Positions 1 to 10,275 of a stretch of DNA of 64,000 bases are shown here, in pieces (the first letter of the stretch is position 1; each line of letters starts with the position of its first letter). A model generated the notes under the pieces. It was not told the origin of the DNA. It worked only from the letters and a program-made list of their open reading frames with translations, and ran no database searches. The translations under genes and the position numbers were made by a program. The stretch spans positions 557,673 through 621,672 of the forward strand of contig CALSPH010000001.1 of assembly GCA_943788195.1 (NCBI GenBank), written 5' to 3'. The DNA is from an uncultured Bacteroidia bacterium. GTDB taxonomy: Bacteria; Bacteroidota; Bacteroidia; NS11-12g; UBA955.

Positions 1-72
1 CGCTCCAAACAAATGGTTTCAAGTTAAAGCCTTGCAAAATTATTCTCCGGTTTTATCTCATTGGTTACGTTT

Positions 73-936
73 ATGAATAAGCTGACGGTTATAACGTATG
101 TACATCGGAACGAGCAAAACTTAGATCGTTGTATCAAAGGGTTATTGGAACAAAAGACGGAGTTTAATTGGATTGTGCTTTGTTATAAAAAGATTGAAAA
201 TCTACCTAAAACAATACCCATCGACCAACTAATTCTGAAAGAAGAAATCACCAATAAAGCTGCAGCGTATAATTGGATTTTACCGCAAATACAATCGGAA
301 TTCATGGCCTATAATGATACGGACGATATATCCTTAAGTCAGCGATTTGAAATGCAAATGGCCTATTTGGAGCAACATCCCAGCATTGACATCTTGGGAA
401 CAGGCTTAATCATCGATGACTCCTATCAGGGATGGGACGTTTTTACGGAGGACAATCAAATCAAAGCATTTATGTTGATTAATAATCCAATGGTAAATTC
501 TTCTGTAATGCTTCGCAATAAAAGTGGAATATGGGGTAAGAAGGTGCGTTACGATGAGTCCTTAGATCGAGCCGAAGATTATCAATTTTGGTTGGATTGC
601 GCGAAGCAAAATTTAGGAATGGCAAACTTAACCACACCCCTTATCAGCTATAAAACCAATGCGAAGCGAAGTGCAAATGATACGGAATTGGTCTTATCGC
701 GAAGTATCCGCGAAAAGGCGTTTGGTTTGTTTGATTTGAATTTCAATGAGCTGGACTTGAATGCTGCTTATCATACATTCGCTGAGAAGGCTTCAACTCG
801 CTCGTCCAATAAAGTTAAATTTGAACATATTCTGATTCGAAATCATCCGAATAAGTCCTTGATGAAATCCGTTTTGAAAAGACACCGAAAACGATCAACG
901 ATTTGGAGTCGCATAAAGCACAGAATCATTGGATGA
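73..936 (+). CDS. Family 2 glycosyltransferase
   Basis: ORF 61..936; N-terminal 'LTVITYVHRNEQNLDRCIKGLLEQ', 'YNDTDDISLSQRFEMQMAYLEQHPSIDILGTGL' GT-A pattern. ATG at 73 is the more likely start. Confidence 0.85.
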   Translation: MNKLTVITYVHRNEQNLDRCIKGLLEQKTEFNWIVLCYKKIENLPKTIPIDQLILKEEITNKAAAYNWILPQIQSEFMAYNDTDDISLSQRFEMQMAYLEQHPSIDILGTGLIIDDSYQGWDVFTEDNQIKAFMLINNPMVNSSVMLRNKSGIWGKKVRYDESLDRAEDYQFWLDCAKQNLGMANLTTPLISYKTNAKRSANDTELVLSRSIREKAFGLFDLNFNELDLNAAYHTFAEKASTRSSNKVKFEHILIRNHPNKSLMKSVLKRHRKRSTIWSRIKHRIIG

Positions 937-1013
937 TTGGTTTCAGTTCTTGTGTACCCGTTGAAAACATGTAATTCAAAATTCAAAAAAAATGGTTTGC
1001 TTTGAAAGACGCC

Positions 1014-2357
1014 ATGCGAATACACTTGATTTCGATAGGAGGTGCGGTAATGCACAATTTTGCACTTGCCCTGCATGATGTAGGACATCATGTTTCGGGC
1101 AGTGACGATGCTATTTTTGAGCCATCCAAGGGAAGATTAGATCAACATGGTTTATTACCTAAAGAAATGGGATGGGATGCAGCACGTATCACGGCTGATA
1201 TTGATTTTATTATTCTTGGTATGCATGCTAGACAAGACAACCCAGAACTGTTGAAAGCAAAGGAATTGGGATTGCCCATGTATAGTTTTCCAGCTTACAC
1301 TTTCGAACAATCCAAAGACCAGACAAGAATGGTGGTTGCGGGCAGTCACGGTAAAACAACAACAACGGGTATGCTCATGCATGTTTTTGATGCCCTTCAA
1401 AAGGAATTTGATTACCTAGTTGGATCGCAATTGGATGGCTACCAGCGTATGGTGCAGTTCTCTGATGCACCCATTATTCTGATAGAAGGAGATGAATACT
1501 TGAGTTCACCCTTAGATCTACGTCCCAAATTTTTGCATTACAAGCCTCAATTGGCTATGATTACGGGCATTGCTTGGGACCATATTAATGTTTTTCCTAC
1601 CTATGCCAATTATGTAGAGCAGTTTGAATTGTTTATGCGATCTATGCCTAAAGGTTCCGTATGCTTTTATAATCAAGACGATAAAGATTTGAATGCGCTA
1701 GCGATTACTCTTAAAGGTCAAATAGATGTAAACCTTAAACCTTATGGAATCCTGCCCTATTCTACCGCCAAGGAAGGGATTGTCATTCACTTTGAGGGAA
1801 AGGATTATCCCATGCCGTGGTTTGGGAAACACAATGTGTCCAATGTGACGGGGGCGATGTTGATGGCTAAAGAATATGGCATAAGCCATGTCGATTTTAT
1901 ACAATCCATGCAAAGTTTTGGAGGTACTGCAAGAAGGCTTGAAACCCTTTATGAAGACTCCAATTTGACCGTGATACGCGATTTTGCGCATTCACCAAGC
2001 AAGTTAAAAGCTACTGCAGAAGCGGTTAAAGAGCAATATCCAAATAGAAACGTCATTGCAGTTTTTGAATTACACACATTCAGTAGTTTGCAAAAGGATT
2101 TTCTACCCCATTATTCCGATTGCATGGCAAAAGCAGATCAGGCGATGGTTTATGTAGATCATCATGTATTTGAATTGAAGAAAATGCCCTCATTGGAAGC
2201 CTCAGCGATTAAAAGCGGGTTTGGTTCACCCATTCAAGTGCTCAACTCAAAACAGGCACTCATCGATGCAATAAAATCAAGCGATCTAGGAAATACGGTG
2301 TTGCTTTTGATGTCATCCGGGTCATTCAGTGATTTAGCTTTGGATGAAATTATCTAA
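1014..2357 (+). CDS. mpl: UDP-N-acetylmuramate:L-alanyl-gamma-D-glutamyl-meso-diaminopimelate ligase (Mpl)
   Basis: Mur ligase pattern 'IHLISIGGAVMHNFALALHDVGHHVSGSDD', 'VVAGSHGKTTTTGML', 'GGTARRLE'. Start likely ATG 1014. Confidence 0.9.
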   Translation: MRIHLISIGGAVMHNFALALHDVGHHVSGSDDAIFEPSKGRLDQHGLLPKEMGWDAARITADIDFIILGMHARQDNPELLKAKELGLPMYSFPAYTFEQSKDQTRMVVAGSHGKTTTTGMLMHVFDALQKEFDYLVGSQLDGYQRMVQFSDAPIILIEGDEYLSSPLDLRPKFLHYKPQLAMITGIAWDHINVFPTYANYVEQFELFMRSMPKGSVCFYNQDDKDLNALAITLKGQIDVNLKPYGILPYSTAKEGIVIHFEGKDYPMPWFGKHNVSNVTGAMLMAKEYGISHVDFIQSMQSFGGTARRLETLYEDSNLTVIRDFAHSPSKLKATAEAVKEQYPNRNVIAVFELHTFSSLQKDFLPHYSDCMAKADQAMVYVDHHVFELKKMPSLEASAIKSGFGSPIQVLNSKQALIDAIKSSDLGNTVLLLMSSGSFSDLALDEII

Positions 2358-2728
2358 TGACTAAAAATCAACATATTCAGGATGGTGACTGGGGAGAACA
2401 AGTGGCGACTGAATACCTAGAGAATATGGGTTATGCCGTGTTGTACCGCAATTGGAGATATAAGAAAGCTGAGGTAGATATTATTTGTGTAAATCAGGAA
2501 AAGTTGGTTTTTGTTGAGGTGAAATATCGAAAAACGGATTACTTCGGGGAACCGGAGAATGCGATTTCAGATGAGAAAATTAGGAAATTGCAAGAGGCCG
2601 CAGAAGGTTTTATGGATCAATATCCGAAGTTTGATGAAATCCTATTTGATATCATAAGCATCGTTGGCCCAAGAAAGGATGCTAAATTAACGCATTTTAA
2701 AGATGCATTTTTCCCTTTTGGGGAGTAA
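2357..2728 (+). CDS. YraN family protein (UPF0102, endonuclease-like fold)
   Basis: 'GEQVATEYLENMGYAVLYRNWRYKKAEVDIICVNQEKLVFVEVKYRK' signature; overlaps the mpl stop by 1 nt. Confidence 0.92.
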   Translation: MTKNQHIQDGDWGEQVATEYLENMGYAVLYRNWRYKKAEVDIICVNQEKLVFVEVKYRKTDYFGEPENAISDEKIRKLQEAAEGFMDQYPKFDEILFDIISIVGPRKDAKLTHFKDAFFPFGE

Positions 2729-2736
2729 TAAAGAGC

Positions 2737-3537
2737 TTAGTTGGTCTTTTTAAATGCGTTTAATAAGATTCGCTTAAGTAACCATGGAGCAAACTTATGA
2801 ACCAAGTAGGTTGTCTTTCCAATAGGAGAGAACACTGATTTATTGGTTCGGTTTTCAACCATTTTCATGAGCCTCAGAGCCACTTTAGATACCGGTTCTT
2901 GTTTTACATTTGAGCGGTTGGGAAGTGAAACAGAATTGCCGTCTCGGTCTAAAAACTTTTTCTCGGGGTCATTTTCAGTGAACCCCACATAGGCCAAACC
3001 AATATGGACTTCCTTGTCATGCAATTCAATGCGCAATGATTCTGTGATTCCTTTGAGTGCCATTTTAGAGCTTGAGTATGCAGAATACCCTCCAATTCCA
3101 TGGATTCCTGCTACACTGCCAATGAATAATACAGAACCTTTGGTTTCAATCAAGGCGGGCAATGCTGCCTTTGTCATAAAAACAGTACCCATCACATTTA
3201 CATTAAAAATGGATTGAAAAACGGAAGGGTCAATGTCTTGAATCATGGTTTGTGATGCCAAACCTGCATTGTTTATCAAGACGTCAATTTTGCCATATTG
3301 AGTAAGTGTTTGCACAATAATTTGCTGGCAGTCTTCATACTTGGAAACATCACCAACCACACCAAACACCTCTTTGCCTTCACTTTTCATGGATTCAACG
3401 GCCTTATTCAATCGAGTCTCATTACGTGCATTTAATACAACTTTGCCTTCTAATGCGGTTATTTGTTCAGCAATATTTCTCCCAATTCCGATACTGGAAC
3501 CCGTAATAATCACTACTTTATTCTTCCAAAAACTCAT
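2737..3537 (-). CDS. SDR family oxidoreductase
   Basis: 'VVIITGSSIGIGRNIAEQI', 'NNAGLAS', 'YSAYSSSKMAL' (YxxxK) motifs. Confidence 0.92.
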   Translation of the reverse strand: MSFWKNKVVIITGSSIGIGRNIAEQITALEGKVVLNARNETRLNKAVESMKSEGKEVFGVVGDVSKYEDCQQIIVQTLTQYGKIDVLINNAGLASQTMIQDIDPSVFQSIFNVNVMGTVFMTKAALPALIETKGSVLFIGSVAGIHGIGGYSAYSSSKMALKGITESLRIELHDKEVHIGLAYVGFTENDPEKKFLDRDGNSVSLPNRSNVKQEPVSKVALRLMKMVENRTNKSVFSPIGKTTYLVHKFAPWLLKRILLNAFKKTN

Positions 3538-4512
3538 TTATACGTAGTCATTTTCTTTAAACCAATCATAGCATTTTTGTATGGCCAAATCGATAGAAGT
3601 TTGTGGCATATTCAGTTCTTTTATGGCTCTACTGCTGTCCATAAACTGATCTACACAAGATATTCTAGCAACCTCCTTACTGATCAAGGGAGGTTTCTTG
3701 GTTAATTGGGCAATTGCACTTCCAAACCATCCACTCAATAAGATAAGTGCATTCGGCATTTTAATACTTGGAGCTGGCATCCCCACAATTTTAGAAACTT
3801 TATCAAAGTATTCCTTATAACTCATGTTTACTCCGCCTGCAACAAAATAATCTCCATCAATCGTAGATTCTAGTCCATTTACAATAGCATGGGCCACATC
3901 ATTTACATACACAAAGTTTCGCCCTCCACCCGAATAGAATTTTAATTTTCCTTTGGCTAAAGTTTGAATCAATTTGCCAGAACTGGGCAAAGAATCATAC
4001 GCACCAATCATAAAAGTCGGAAGAATGGCAATACTACTTAAGCCATTTTTTTTAGAAGCTTCCATTACTAAATTCAGTGCGGTATGTTTTGAATCGATAT
4101 AGTCTAATCCAAATTTTTGACCGGGGAAATCATATTTTGAACCTTCAGACTTGGGGGTGTTTACTGAACTTCCTGAACCGATGTAGACAAACCGCTTAAT
4201 ATTGCTTTCCAAAGCGGATTTGATCATGTTTTGGGTTCCTTCAATATTTACCTTGTTAACCATTTCAGAACGAGCTGGCCAAACGCTTGTATTGGCTGCT
4301 GCATGTATGACAGCATCGCACTCTTGCATGGGTGTTAAAAGGGTTTCTGGTTTAAGGATATCTCCTTTAAATTGGGTGATGTTTAGCCCATCTAAACTGG
4401 TTGAATTGCTTGAAGGGTGCAATAAAACGGATACTTGATGATTCTTTTCTATAAGTAGGCGGACTAAATTACTACCAAGCAATCCATCAGCACCTGTTAC
4501 TAATACTTTCAA
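3538..4512 (-). CDS. NAD-dependent epimerase/dehydratase family protein
   Basis: 'KVLVTGADGLLGSNLVRLLIEKNHQVSVL' Rossmann motif; abuts the SDR gene on the same strand. Confidence 0.9.
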   Translation of the reverse strand: MKVLVTGADGLLGSNLVRLLIEKNHQVSVLLHPSSNSTSLDGLNITQFKGDILKPETLLTPMQECDAVIHAAANTSVWPARSEMVNKVNIEGTQNMIKSALESNIKRFVYIGSGSSVNTPKSEGSKYDFPGQKFGLDYIDSKHTALNLVMEASKKNGLSSIAILPTFMIGAYDSLPSSGKLIQTLAKGKLKFYSGGGRNFVYVNDVAHAIVNGLESTIDGDYFVAGGVNMSYKEYFDKVSKIVGMPAPSIKMPNALILLSGWFGSAIAQLTKKPPLISKEVARISCVDQFMDSSRAIKELNMPQTSIDLAIQKCYDWFKENDYV

Positions 4513-4573
4513 GGGGGCGAAGATAAAAGGATTAAATGAGCTTTCTACTCTTGGTGGTCCACATTCAACCCAT

Positions 4574-4581
4574 TACCTTTG
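4574..4581 (+). promoter_or_regulatory. Bacteroidota -7 box TACCTTTG upstream of acyltransferase
   Basis: Exact TAnnTTTG match 13 nt before ATG 4595. Confidence 0.6.
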
Positions 4582-4594
4582 TATTTCGTAATCT

Positions 4595-5179
4595 ATGCAG
4601 GAATTAACACCATATTTTGCACATGAAACCGCTGTAATTGATGCAGGTTGTAAAATTGGCAACGGCACTAAAATTTGGCATTTCAGCCATATCATGCCCA
4701 ATTGTGTGATTGGAGAAGGCTGTAATATTGGCCAAAATGTAGTGGTTTCACCTGAAGTTGTTTTAGGCAAGAATGTAAAAATTCAAAATAACGTGAGCAT
4801 TTATTCTGGGGTAACTTGTGATGATGATGTGTTTCTTGGCCCAAGCATGGTATTTACCAACATTACCAACCCGCGTTCTGCAATTATTCGCAGAGGCGAG
4901 TATTCTAAAACTCATGTGGGCAAAGGGGCAAGTATTGGTGCAAACGCAACCATTGTTTGTGGACATGACATAGGACCTTTTGCCTTTATTGGAGCGGGTG
5001 CAGTGGTTACTCGAACCGTGCCAGCGTATGCTTTGGTGGTAGGCAATCCAGCCAAGCAAATGGGTTGGATGAGTGAATTTGGCCATCGATTGAATTTTGA
5101 TGATACGGGTAAGGCACTTTGCGAAGAAAGCGGAGAGGCCTATTTACTTGAAGGAGATTTGGTCCGTAAATTACAGTAG
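4595..5179 (+). CDS. Hexapeptide-repeat acyltransferase (WbpD/WlbB-like N-acetyltransferase)
   Basis: 'AVIDAGCKIGNGTKIWHFSHIMPNCVIGEGCNIGQNVVVSPEV' left-handed beta-helix repeats. Confidence 0.88.
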   Translation: MQELTPYFAHETAVIDAGCKIGNGTKIWHFSHIMPNCVIGEGCNIGQNVVVSPEVVLGKNVKIQNNVSIYSGVTCDDDVFLGPSMVFTNITNPRSAIIRRGEYSKTHVGKGASIGANATIVCGHDIGPFAFIGAGAVVTRTVPAYALVVGNPAKQMGWMSEFGHRLNFDDTGKALCEESGEAYLLEGDLVRKLQ

Positions 5180-5185
5180 TCTCGA

Positions 5186-6031
5186 TTAAGGTTTTGCACG
5201 AAGCCGAATATCCAGGGCTCGTATAATTTTCTTCTTAGCAGGGTTTCTTAATGCATGTCGAATAACCCATTTTAATTCTTTAGAGGCATCTGTGAGCCAA
5301 TTTTCACAAAGGTCTAAGGCTAAGTCCATATGATCTTTTGCAATATCGCCTAGATGATTTGCTACACTTCTTCTCACATATAAATCGGGGTCATTCTTGA
5401 GCAATTCGAGTATTGGAAGGGAAGGGCTAGGGTCCTTAGCCAAATCAACCAACTTACTTGCCCAGGGTAAGCGTGGTCGTGTTCCTTCAGAACAGAGTCT
5501 TCTAACGTGAGGGTCTGGGTCATTCATCCACAGATAAAGCTGGTCAAATGTCCGCTTCGGTTGATTCGCTATAAAGGCGCGGATTGAAAATTCAGCTGTA
5601 AATCGTTTGGTTAGTTCATATTGGGCCCGCATGGAGATGTCAAAAGGATCTTTCTGGTTATTATAACTTATGTCTAATCCATATCGTTCAATAAAGCTAA
5701 TATGTGGCATATAAAACATTCCTGATAATCCTAAATCAGTTGTTTGGCTTAAAGGGGGTGTTAATGAAGCCAGCAGAATTCCTATTGCTTCTGTATAGTA
5801 ATTTGGCAAATGGTTTTTTAGCACTGCTGCAATATGATATCCCCGGTCTTTTAAAGCCAATTCTTCAATCCCGTTCATGCAATCCTTTTCAAATGCTTCT
5901 GCATCAAATGTGGCATGGACCATTTTCAAGTTTAACCCCAATTGGCTCACTGCACCTAAGTCTAAGACCAATTTTAGTGGAACCCCTTTTTGGATGGATG
6001 CGGGTGCTGCTGGTAATTTGGGTTCTGACAT
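5186..6031 (-). CDS. DNA alkylation repair protein (HEAT-like/AlkD-like)
   Basis: 'DPDPHVRRLCSEGTRPRLPWASKL', 'LLKNDPDLYVRRSVANHLGDIAKDH' HEAT repeats typical of the family. Confidence 0.85.
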   Translation of the reverse strand: MSEPKLPAAPASIQKGVPLKLVLDLGAVSQLGLNLKMVHATFDAEAFEKDCMNGIEELALKDRGYHIAAVLKNHLPNYYTEAIGILLASLTPPLSQTTDLGLSGMFYMPHISFIERYGLDISYNNQKDPFDISMRAQYELTKRFTAEFSIRAFIANQPKRTFDQLYLWMNDPDPHVRRLCSEGTRPRLPWASKLVDLAKDPSPSLPILELLKNDPDLYVRRSVANHLGDIAKDHMDLALDLCENWLTDASKELKWVIRHALRNPAKKKIIRALDIRLRAKP

Positions 6032-6046
6032 ATGTTTTTTTCGTTG

Positions 6047-6433
6047 TCACTTAACTGGGATTGTCCCATTACGATATAAATCCAGGGCCTCATTAAATAG
6101 TTGCTGGATGGTTTCAATGGGTAAATCCTGGTTCGCCGGTACCGGTAGCGTTTTCATTCGCTTTCTGGAACCTGCTTCCAGCATCGGATGGTCTAAGTTA
6201 TTTCCTTCTACAAAAAGGATATATGGTTCCTGTGATTTTTTGTCTATCCAGAGGTAACAAAACATTTTGTTTTTGAAACAAAAGCAAGGCATTCCATATT
6301 TCCGGGTTTCGGTAACATGGCAGTCTGTGTTGAGGATTATATCCCGTAAGGTGAGTAAACAGCTCTTGTTTGGCTCGGTCAAGTTCAAGTAGAATTGCGC
6401 TAAATCGTGCATTTTTTTATGCGTTTCCTGCAA
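6047..6433 (-). CDS. DUF1801 domain-containing protein
   Basis: 'LTLRDIILNTDCHVTETRKYGMPCFCFKNKMFCYLWIDKK' resembles DUF1801/YdhG. Confidence 0.75.
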   Translation of the reverse strand: MQETHKKMHDLAQFYLNLTEPNKSCLLTLRDIILNTDCHVTETRKYGMPCFCFKNKMFCYLWIDKKSQEPYILFVEGNNLDHPMLEAGSRKRMKTLPVPANQDLPIETIQQLFNEALDLYRNGTIPVK

Positions 6434-7592
6434 TGATTTCCAAGGTTTGGTTCTTATCCTTTAGCGGCACACTTTTTTTCATTTTTTTTTGAATCACTTT
6501 AAAATGATGTTCGTCTTCAGGAGTAACAAGGGTCAGTGCTTCACCCGGGTTTTCCGCTCTTCCGGTTCTGCCAATGCGATGCACAAAATCTTTGGGGGAT
6601 CGTGGCAATTCATAGTTAATCACAAAAGGCAAGAATTGAATATCAATTCCCCTGGCCAATAAATCTGTTGCAACCAGAACCCTTAGCTTACCCAATTTAA
6701 AATGATGAAGTGCATCGGTTCTAGAATGCTGACTCTTTTTACTATGCACCGCGCGTGCTTGAATGTTATGTTTATTCAATTTGTCGGCAACTAAATCGGC
6801 TTGATAAATAGATGAAGTGAAAATCAACACTTGCTCCATTTTCCGATGTGAGATCAGAGCACGTAATAATGGCCCTTTTTGTTCTGGGCTAACAGCATAC
6901 GCAGTTTGCTGAATTAAATCAATATGACTCTCTTCGGGGAGAATATTAATGACCAATGGATCCTGTAAAAGTGCATTTTGCACATCTTCAATTTTTGGGC
7001 TTAACGTGGCCGAAAACAGCAAATTTTGACGTTTTTTGGGCAAAAAAGTGAATATTTCGTCCATTTCTTCCTTAAATCCGCGATTTAGCATTTTGTCTGC
7101 TTCGTCTAAAACAAGTGTTTTTACAGCCGAAAGATGCACCGCATTGGATTGAATTAAATCGAGCAATCTTCCTGGAGTTGCCACCAAAATCCGAACATTA
7201 TTCATGGCCAATCGTTGCACATTAATAGAAACGCCACCATGTACCGCGATACACTTGCAGCGTGAAGGTACGGCAATCGCAAATTGCTTAAAAACGTCCG
7301 ATACTTGAAGGGCCAATTCACGCGTGGGAACCAAAACTAAAACACTCACATGTCTTGCCTTTGGAACCGGTATGCTTTCCATATTTGCAAGTATGGGCAG
7401 TACATAACTGGCTGTTTTACCCGAGCCGGTTTGGGCAATGCCCATCAAATCCTTTTTAGCAAGAATAGTCGGAATGGCCTGTTCTTGAATGGGGTATGGA
7501 TCGGTATAATGCTGCTTAGTTAAGACATTCAGCAAATATTCGGGAAGATTCAAATGAGCGAAGGACATGTATTCTTTTTGGATGCCCAGCAA
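6417..7592 (-). CDS. DEAD/DEAH box RNA helicase (RhlE-like)
   Basis: Q motif, 'AQTGSGKTASYVLP', 'VLDEADKML', 'SAT', 'HRIGRTGRAENPG'. Confidence 0.95.
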   Translation of the reverse strand: MLGIQKEYMSFAHLNLPEYLLNVLTKQHYTDPYPIQEQAIPTILAKKDLMGIAQTGSGKTASYVLPILANMESIPVPKARHVSVLVLVPTRELALQVSDVFKQFAIAVPSRCKCIAVHGGVSINVQRLAMNNVRILVATPGRLLDLIQSNAVHLSAVKTLVLDEADKMLNRGFKEEMDEIFTFLPKKRQNLLFSATLSPKIEDVQNALLQDPLVINILPEESHIDLIQQTAYAVSPEQKGPLLRALISHRKMEQVLIFTSSIYQADLVADKLNKHNIQARAVHSKKSQHSRTDALHHFKLGKLRVLVATDLLARGIDIQFLPFVINYELPRSPKDFVHRIGRTGRAENPGEALTLVTPEDEHHFKVIQKKMKKSVPLKDKNQTLEIIAGNA

Positions 7593-7704
7593 AGGTAAGC
7601 GGAATTAAGGTCAATTGAAGATTCGGTTTACCGATCTTTTGGAAGTTATAAAATACTGCTCGTCATTAAGTTTTCGATGTCATTTAAATTCATAACTGAA
7701 TTAA

Positions 7705-8583
7705 CTATTCATATATGGACCTTTCAACTTTATTTTTTATTCCGGGGATAGTCTGTAGATATTCGAATATGGACTCGGCCTCCATATCGGAGAGTTGTGT
7801 ATAGGGCATCATCGGGTATTGTAGTGCTTTTTCGCCTTTTTTCATGCCGTATTTAACTGCATTTACAAACTCCTCTTTGGTCCAAGATCCGATACCTGTT
7901 TCATTGTCCGGAGTTAAATTTGGGGTTAACATTATTCTGCCTTGTAAATCTAATGGCTTATTCCCTCCAGCAAAATAACCTTTGCTCAATTCGGGTGCTA
8001 AGAAATTATTGGTTTTAAAATCAGCGGAGTGACAAGAGAAACAGTCCAAGTTTTGCGCTAAATACTTCCCAAGTTCAACTTTATTATTCGTATCCGGCAT
8101 TTCAATTTTTTCTGAAGGGAAAGTGAATGGTTTAAATGCGACACGACAGAGAATTTTTGTTAATAAGGAGGGGTCAGATGGGGTGTCTGGGCTATCGTCT
8201 GGTGTTACCATGGAGTTATTCGATTGTAAAAAGGATAAAATTGCATTAATATCCTCATCGGCCATTTTTGGCAATTTGGCCATATATGGAGGGCTATATT
8301 GACCATTTTTTTTGATCCCGGTTCTTAATAGATACACTAGTTCACCCGCAGTCCAATTTCCAATCCCATGTTCCTTATCTTGTGTGATGTTTTGAGAGTA
8401 TATTTTACCGAATTCAAGAGGTGCGTCTAACATTCTTTTACCGGTTAGTTTCTTTGTTTCCTCGTTCATATGGCAATTGGCGCATAGCATCATGGTTAAC
8501 TTCTTGCCTCTAGCAATTGATTCGGGGGTGCTTTTTACTTGAAAATTAATTTCCTTAACCTCATAAGAGGGGATGTCTGACAT
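7705..8583 (-). CDS. Cytochrome c domain protein, two c-type haem motifs
   Basis: CxxCH motifs 'CANCH' and 'CFSCH'; N-terminal membrane anchor or signal may lie upstream of the ORF start. Confidence 0.8.
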   Translation of the reverse strand: MSDIPSYEVKEINFQVKSTPESIARGKKLTMMLCANCHMNEETKKLTGKRMLDAPLEFGKIYSQNITQDKEHGIGNWTAGELVYLLRTGIKKNGQYSPPYMAKLPKMADEDINAILSFLQSNNSMVTPDDSPDTPSDPSLLTKILCRVAFKPFTFPSEKIEMPDTNNKVELGKYLAQNLDCFSCHSADFKTNNFLAPELSKGYFAGGNKPLDLQGRIMLTPNLTPDNETGIGSWTKEEFVNAVKYGMKKGEKALQYPMMPYTQLSDMEAESIFEYLQTIPGIKNKVERSIYE

Positions 8584-8853
8584 GCCAATGTAAAGAAGGG
8601 TAATCCCGATTAGTGCAATGAGAGATACTATTCCAATGGCTAATTTCTTTAAGATTTTTTCATTTCATTAATGGTTTAAGTGAGAGGATACATATTTTAT
8701 GGAAAAGTTTTTTGCAGCCAAAAGAGTGGAAAAGGCCGCGATTTTCCTGGTGCTTTCCACTCAAAGATATACGGTGTGGGCGAATTTTCCAATTATCTCG
8801 ACTCAACTGGCCCTCAAATTCTTGATGAATTGTGGTGTTTGTTTTGCCAGAAT

Positions 8854-9229
8854 CTACTTTTTTTCTGAGCGCAAAATCTTCTCCATTTTACACCCTTTTG
8901 CCAATTCGTCAATCAGCTTTTGCATCTGTCGGTATTTTTTGTAAACCTCAAATTCATTCTCGATTTCTTCAATGCGATAACCACACACGACTCTTTTGAT
9001 AAGATGTGCATTGGGGTGGATTTTTGCTTTTTCAAAAAACGTTCTAAACGTTACTTTCTCATTAATAAGTGTTTGTAATTTATCTTCTTCAAAACCAGTA
9101 AACCACTCGATTACTCCATAGAATTCTTTTTTTGTTCTACCATGCTTTTCCAATCTATTCCAGTATTAGGTAAACAGAAGCAAAGATCATATTGGCCACT
9201 TTTTCATTTTTTTCAGCGGTAACCTTCAT
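8854..9229 (-). pseudogene. DUF2200 domain-containing protein, frameshifted
   Basis: Minus strand from ATG 9229 reads MKVTAEKNEKVANMIFASVY then loses frame; the family resumes in another frame at about 9165 as YWNRLEKHGRTKKEFYGVIEWFTGF...LIDELAKGCKMEKILR. Confidence 0.75.
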
Positions 9230-9241
9230 CTTAAGTTTTGT

Positions 9242-9931
9242 TTAGTTATTTTTAATCAAACCTACACCAAAACAATTTTGCTCCCAATCATTTACAAATT
9301 CTTGATAATCATGATTCTGCTTGACTTCGTTCCAGAGTTTATAAACATTACATCTCGAGCCTTTATGAACAACGATGTCATGAAATCCGATTTTTCCACT
9401 TTTCTTGACGAGAGTTCGATATCTTTCAAAATCATGTTTTGCTCCCTCATAGGTGTGATCACCGTATATAAACAAATAATCTATTTCCCTTCCATTTAAA
9501 AGGATCTTTAGTTTTTCAAAAGTTTGGTCAGAATGAGAATCTCCTCTAATTAGTTCAATGTTTTGATTCGTTCTTGCAAAGGATTTGTAAATGGGGATTT
9601 TCCAATCAGGATAGCCACCGCCAAACTCGCCACCAGGGAGGTCTATAGAGATTATTAAGGCATTAGTTGACGCCAGTCGAGCAGCCATAAATAAGGTTCC
9701 TCCATTTGCTGTGCCAATCTCGACAATGATTTTTGGTTTCATTGTTTCAATTTGTTTTGCTAACTGCAGCAATTCTTCTTTAAATTGCCATGGGGTGATC
9801 AATTCGGCTTTTTTTGAAAAAAGGAAGTCTATTGTTTCCGCACTATCCATAGCATTCAGGTTGCCTATTTCTTTTAAAAGAGTTTTAAACCCTCTTTTTA
9901 TCAAGAATTTCGAAATATATTTTTTCATCAT
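9242..9931 (-). CDS. Class I SAM-dependent methyltransferase (CmcI-like)
   Basis: 'KIIVEIGTANGGTLFMAARL...IISIDLPGGEFGGGY', 'IDYLFIYGDHTYEGAKHDFERY'. Confidence 0.8.
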   Translation of the reverse strand: MMKKYISKFLIKRGFKTLLKEIGNLNAMDSAETIDFLFSKKAELITPWQFKEELLQLAKQIETMKPKIIVEIGTANGGTLFMAARLASTNALIISIDLPGGEFGGGYPDWKIPIYKSFARTNQNIELIRGDSHSDQTFEKLKILLNGREIDYLFIYGDHTYEGAKHDFERYRTLVKKSGKIGFHDIVVHKGSRCNVYKLWNEVKQNHDYQEFVNDWEQNCFGVGLIKNN

Positions 9932-10263
9932 TTTATTTGGTAATTAATCATAACGTTTTGGCTATGCAATGAAGGGCATTTCGGAGCTCTTTTCTTACAG
10001 CCGAGTAAAAAATCCAACCAAGATAATGAAAAGAATTGACAACTCACTAATCGCTCTATCTTGTATGGCCATTGTTCGCAAGCGTTATTTTCCTTTTGTG
10101 TTTCCAGCAAGGATATGTTGGGAGGGCAAATTATCCAAAGGACTGGGTGTATTTAATAGTTGATTGTGATGAACCAAAATGATTCCAGAAACTTAAATTC
10201 TAATCCAATTTTATTGTGCATTAATACCGGTTAAACTTCTCTACACTAAGCATTAGATTTACA

Positions 10264-10271
10264 TACCTTTG
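10264..10271 (+). promoter_or_regulatory. -7 box TACCTTTG upstream of galE
   Basis: Exact TAnnTTTG match only 4 nt before ATG 10276. Confidence 0.65.
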
Positions 10272-10275
10272 TGCC

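Noticed and set aside
2737-5179. SDR + epimerase + hexapeptide acyltransferase as a polysaccharide biosynthesis cluster
   Set aside because: Genes are on opposite strands and no sugar-nucleotide pathway partners or polymerase/flippase genes are nearby; insufficient to call a pathway.
8680-8944. ORFs 8680..8868 and 8699..8944 in the cytochrome c / DUF2200 gap
   Set aside because: Low-complexity, no family recognised, partly antisense to the DUF2200 remnant; may be non-coding relic sequence.
9928-10163. 60-64 aa ORFs between the methyltransferase and galE
   Set aside because: Overlapping on opposite strands, no promoter or family support.
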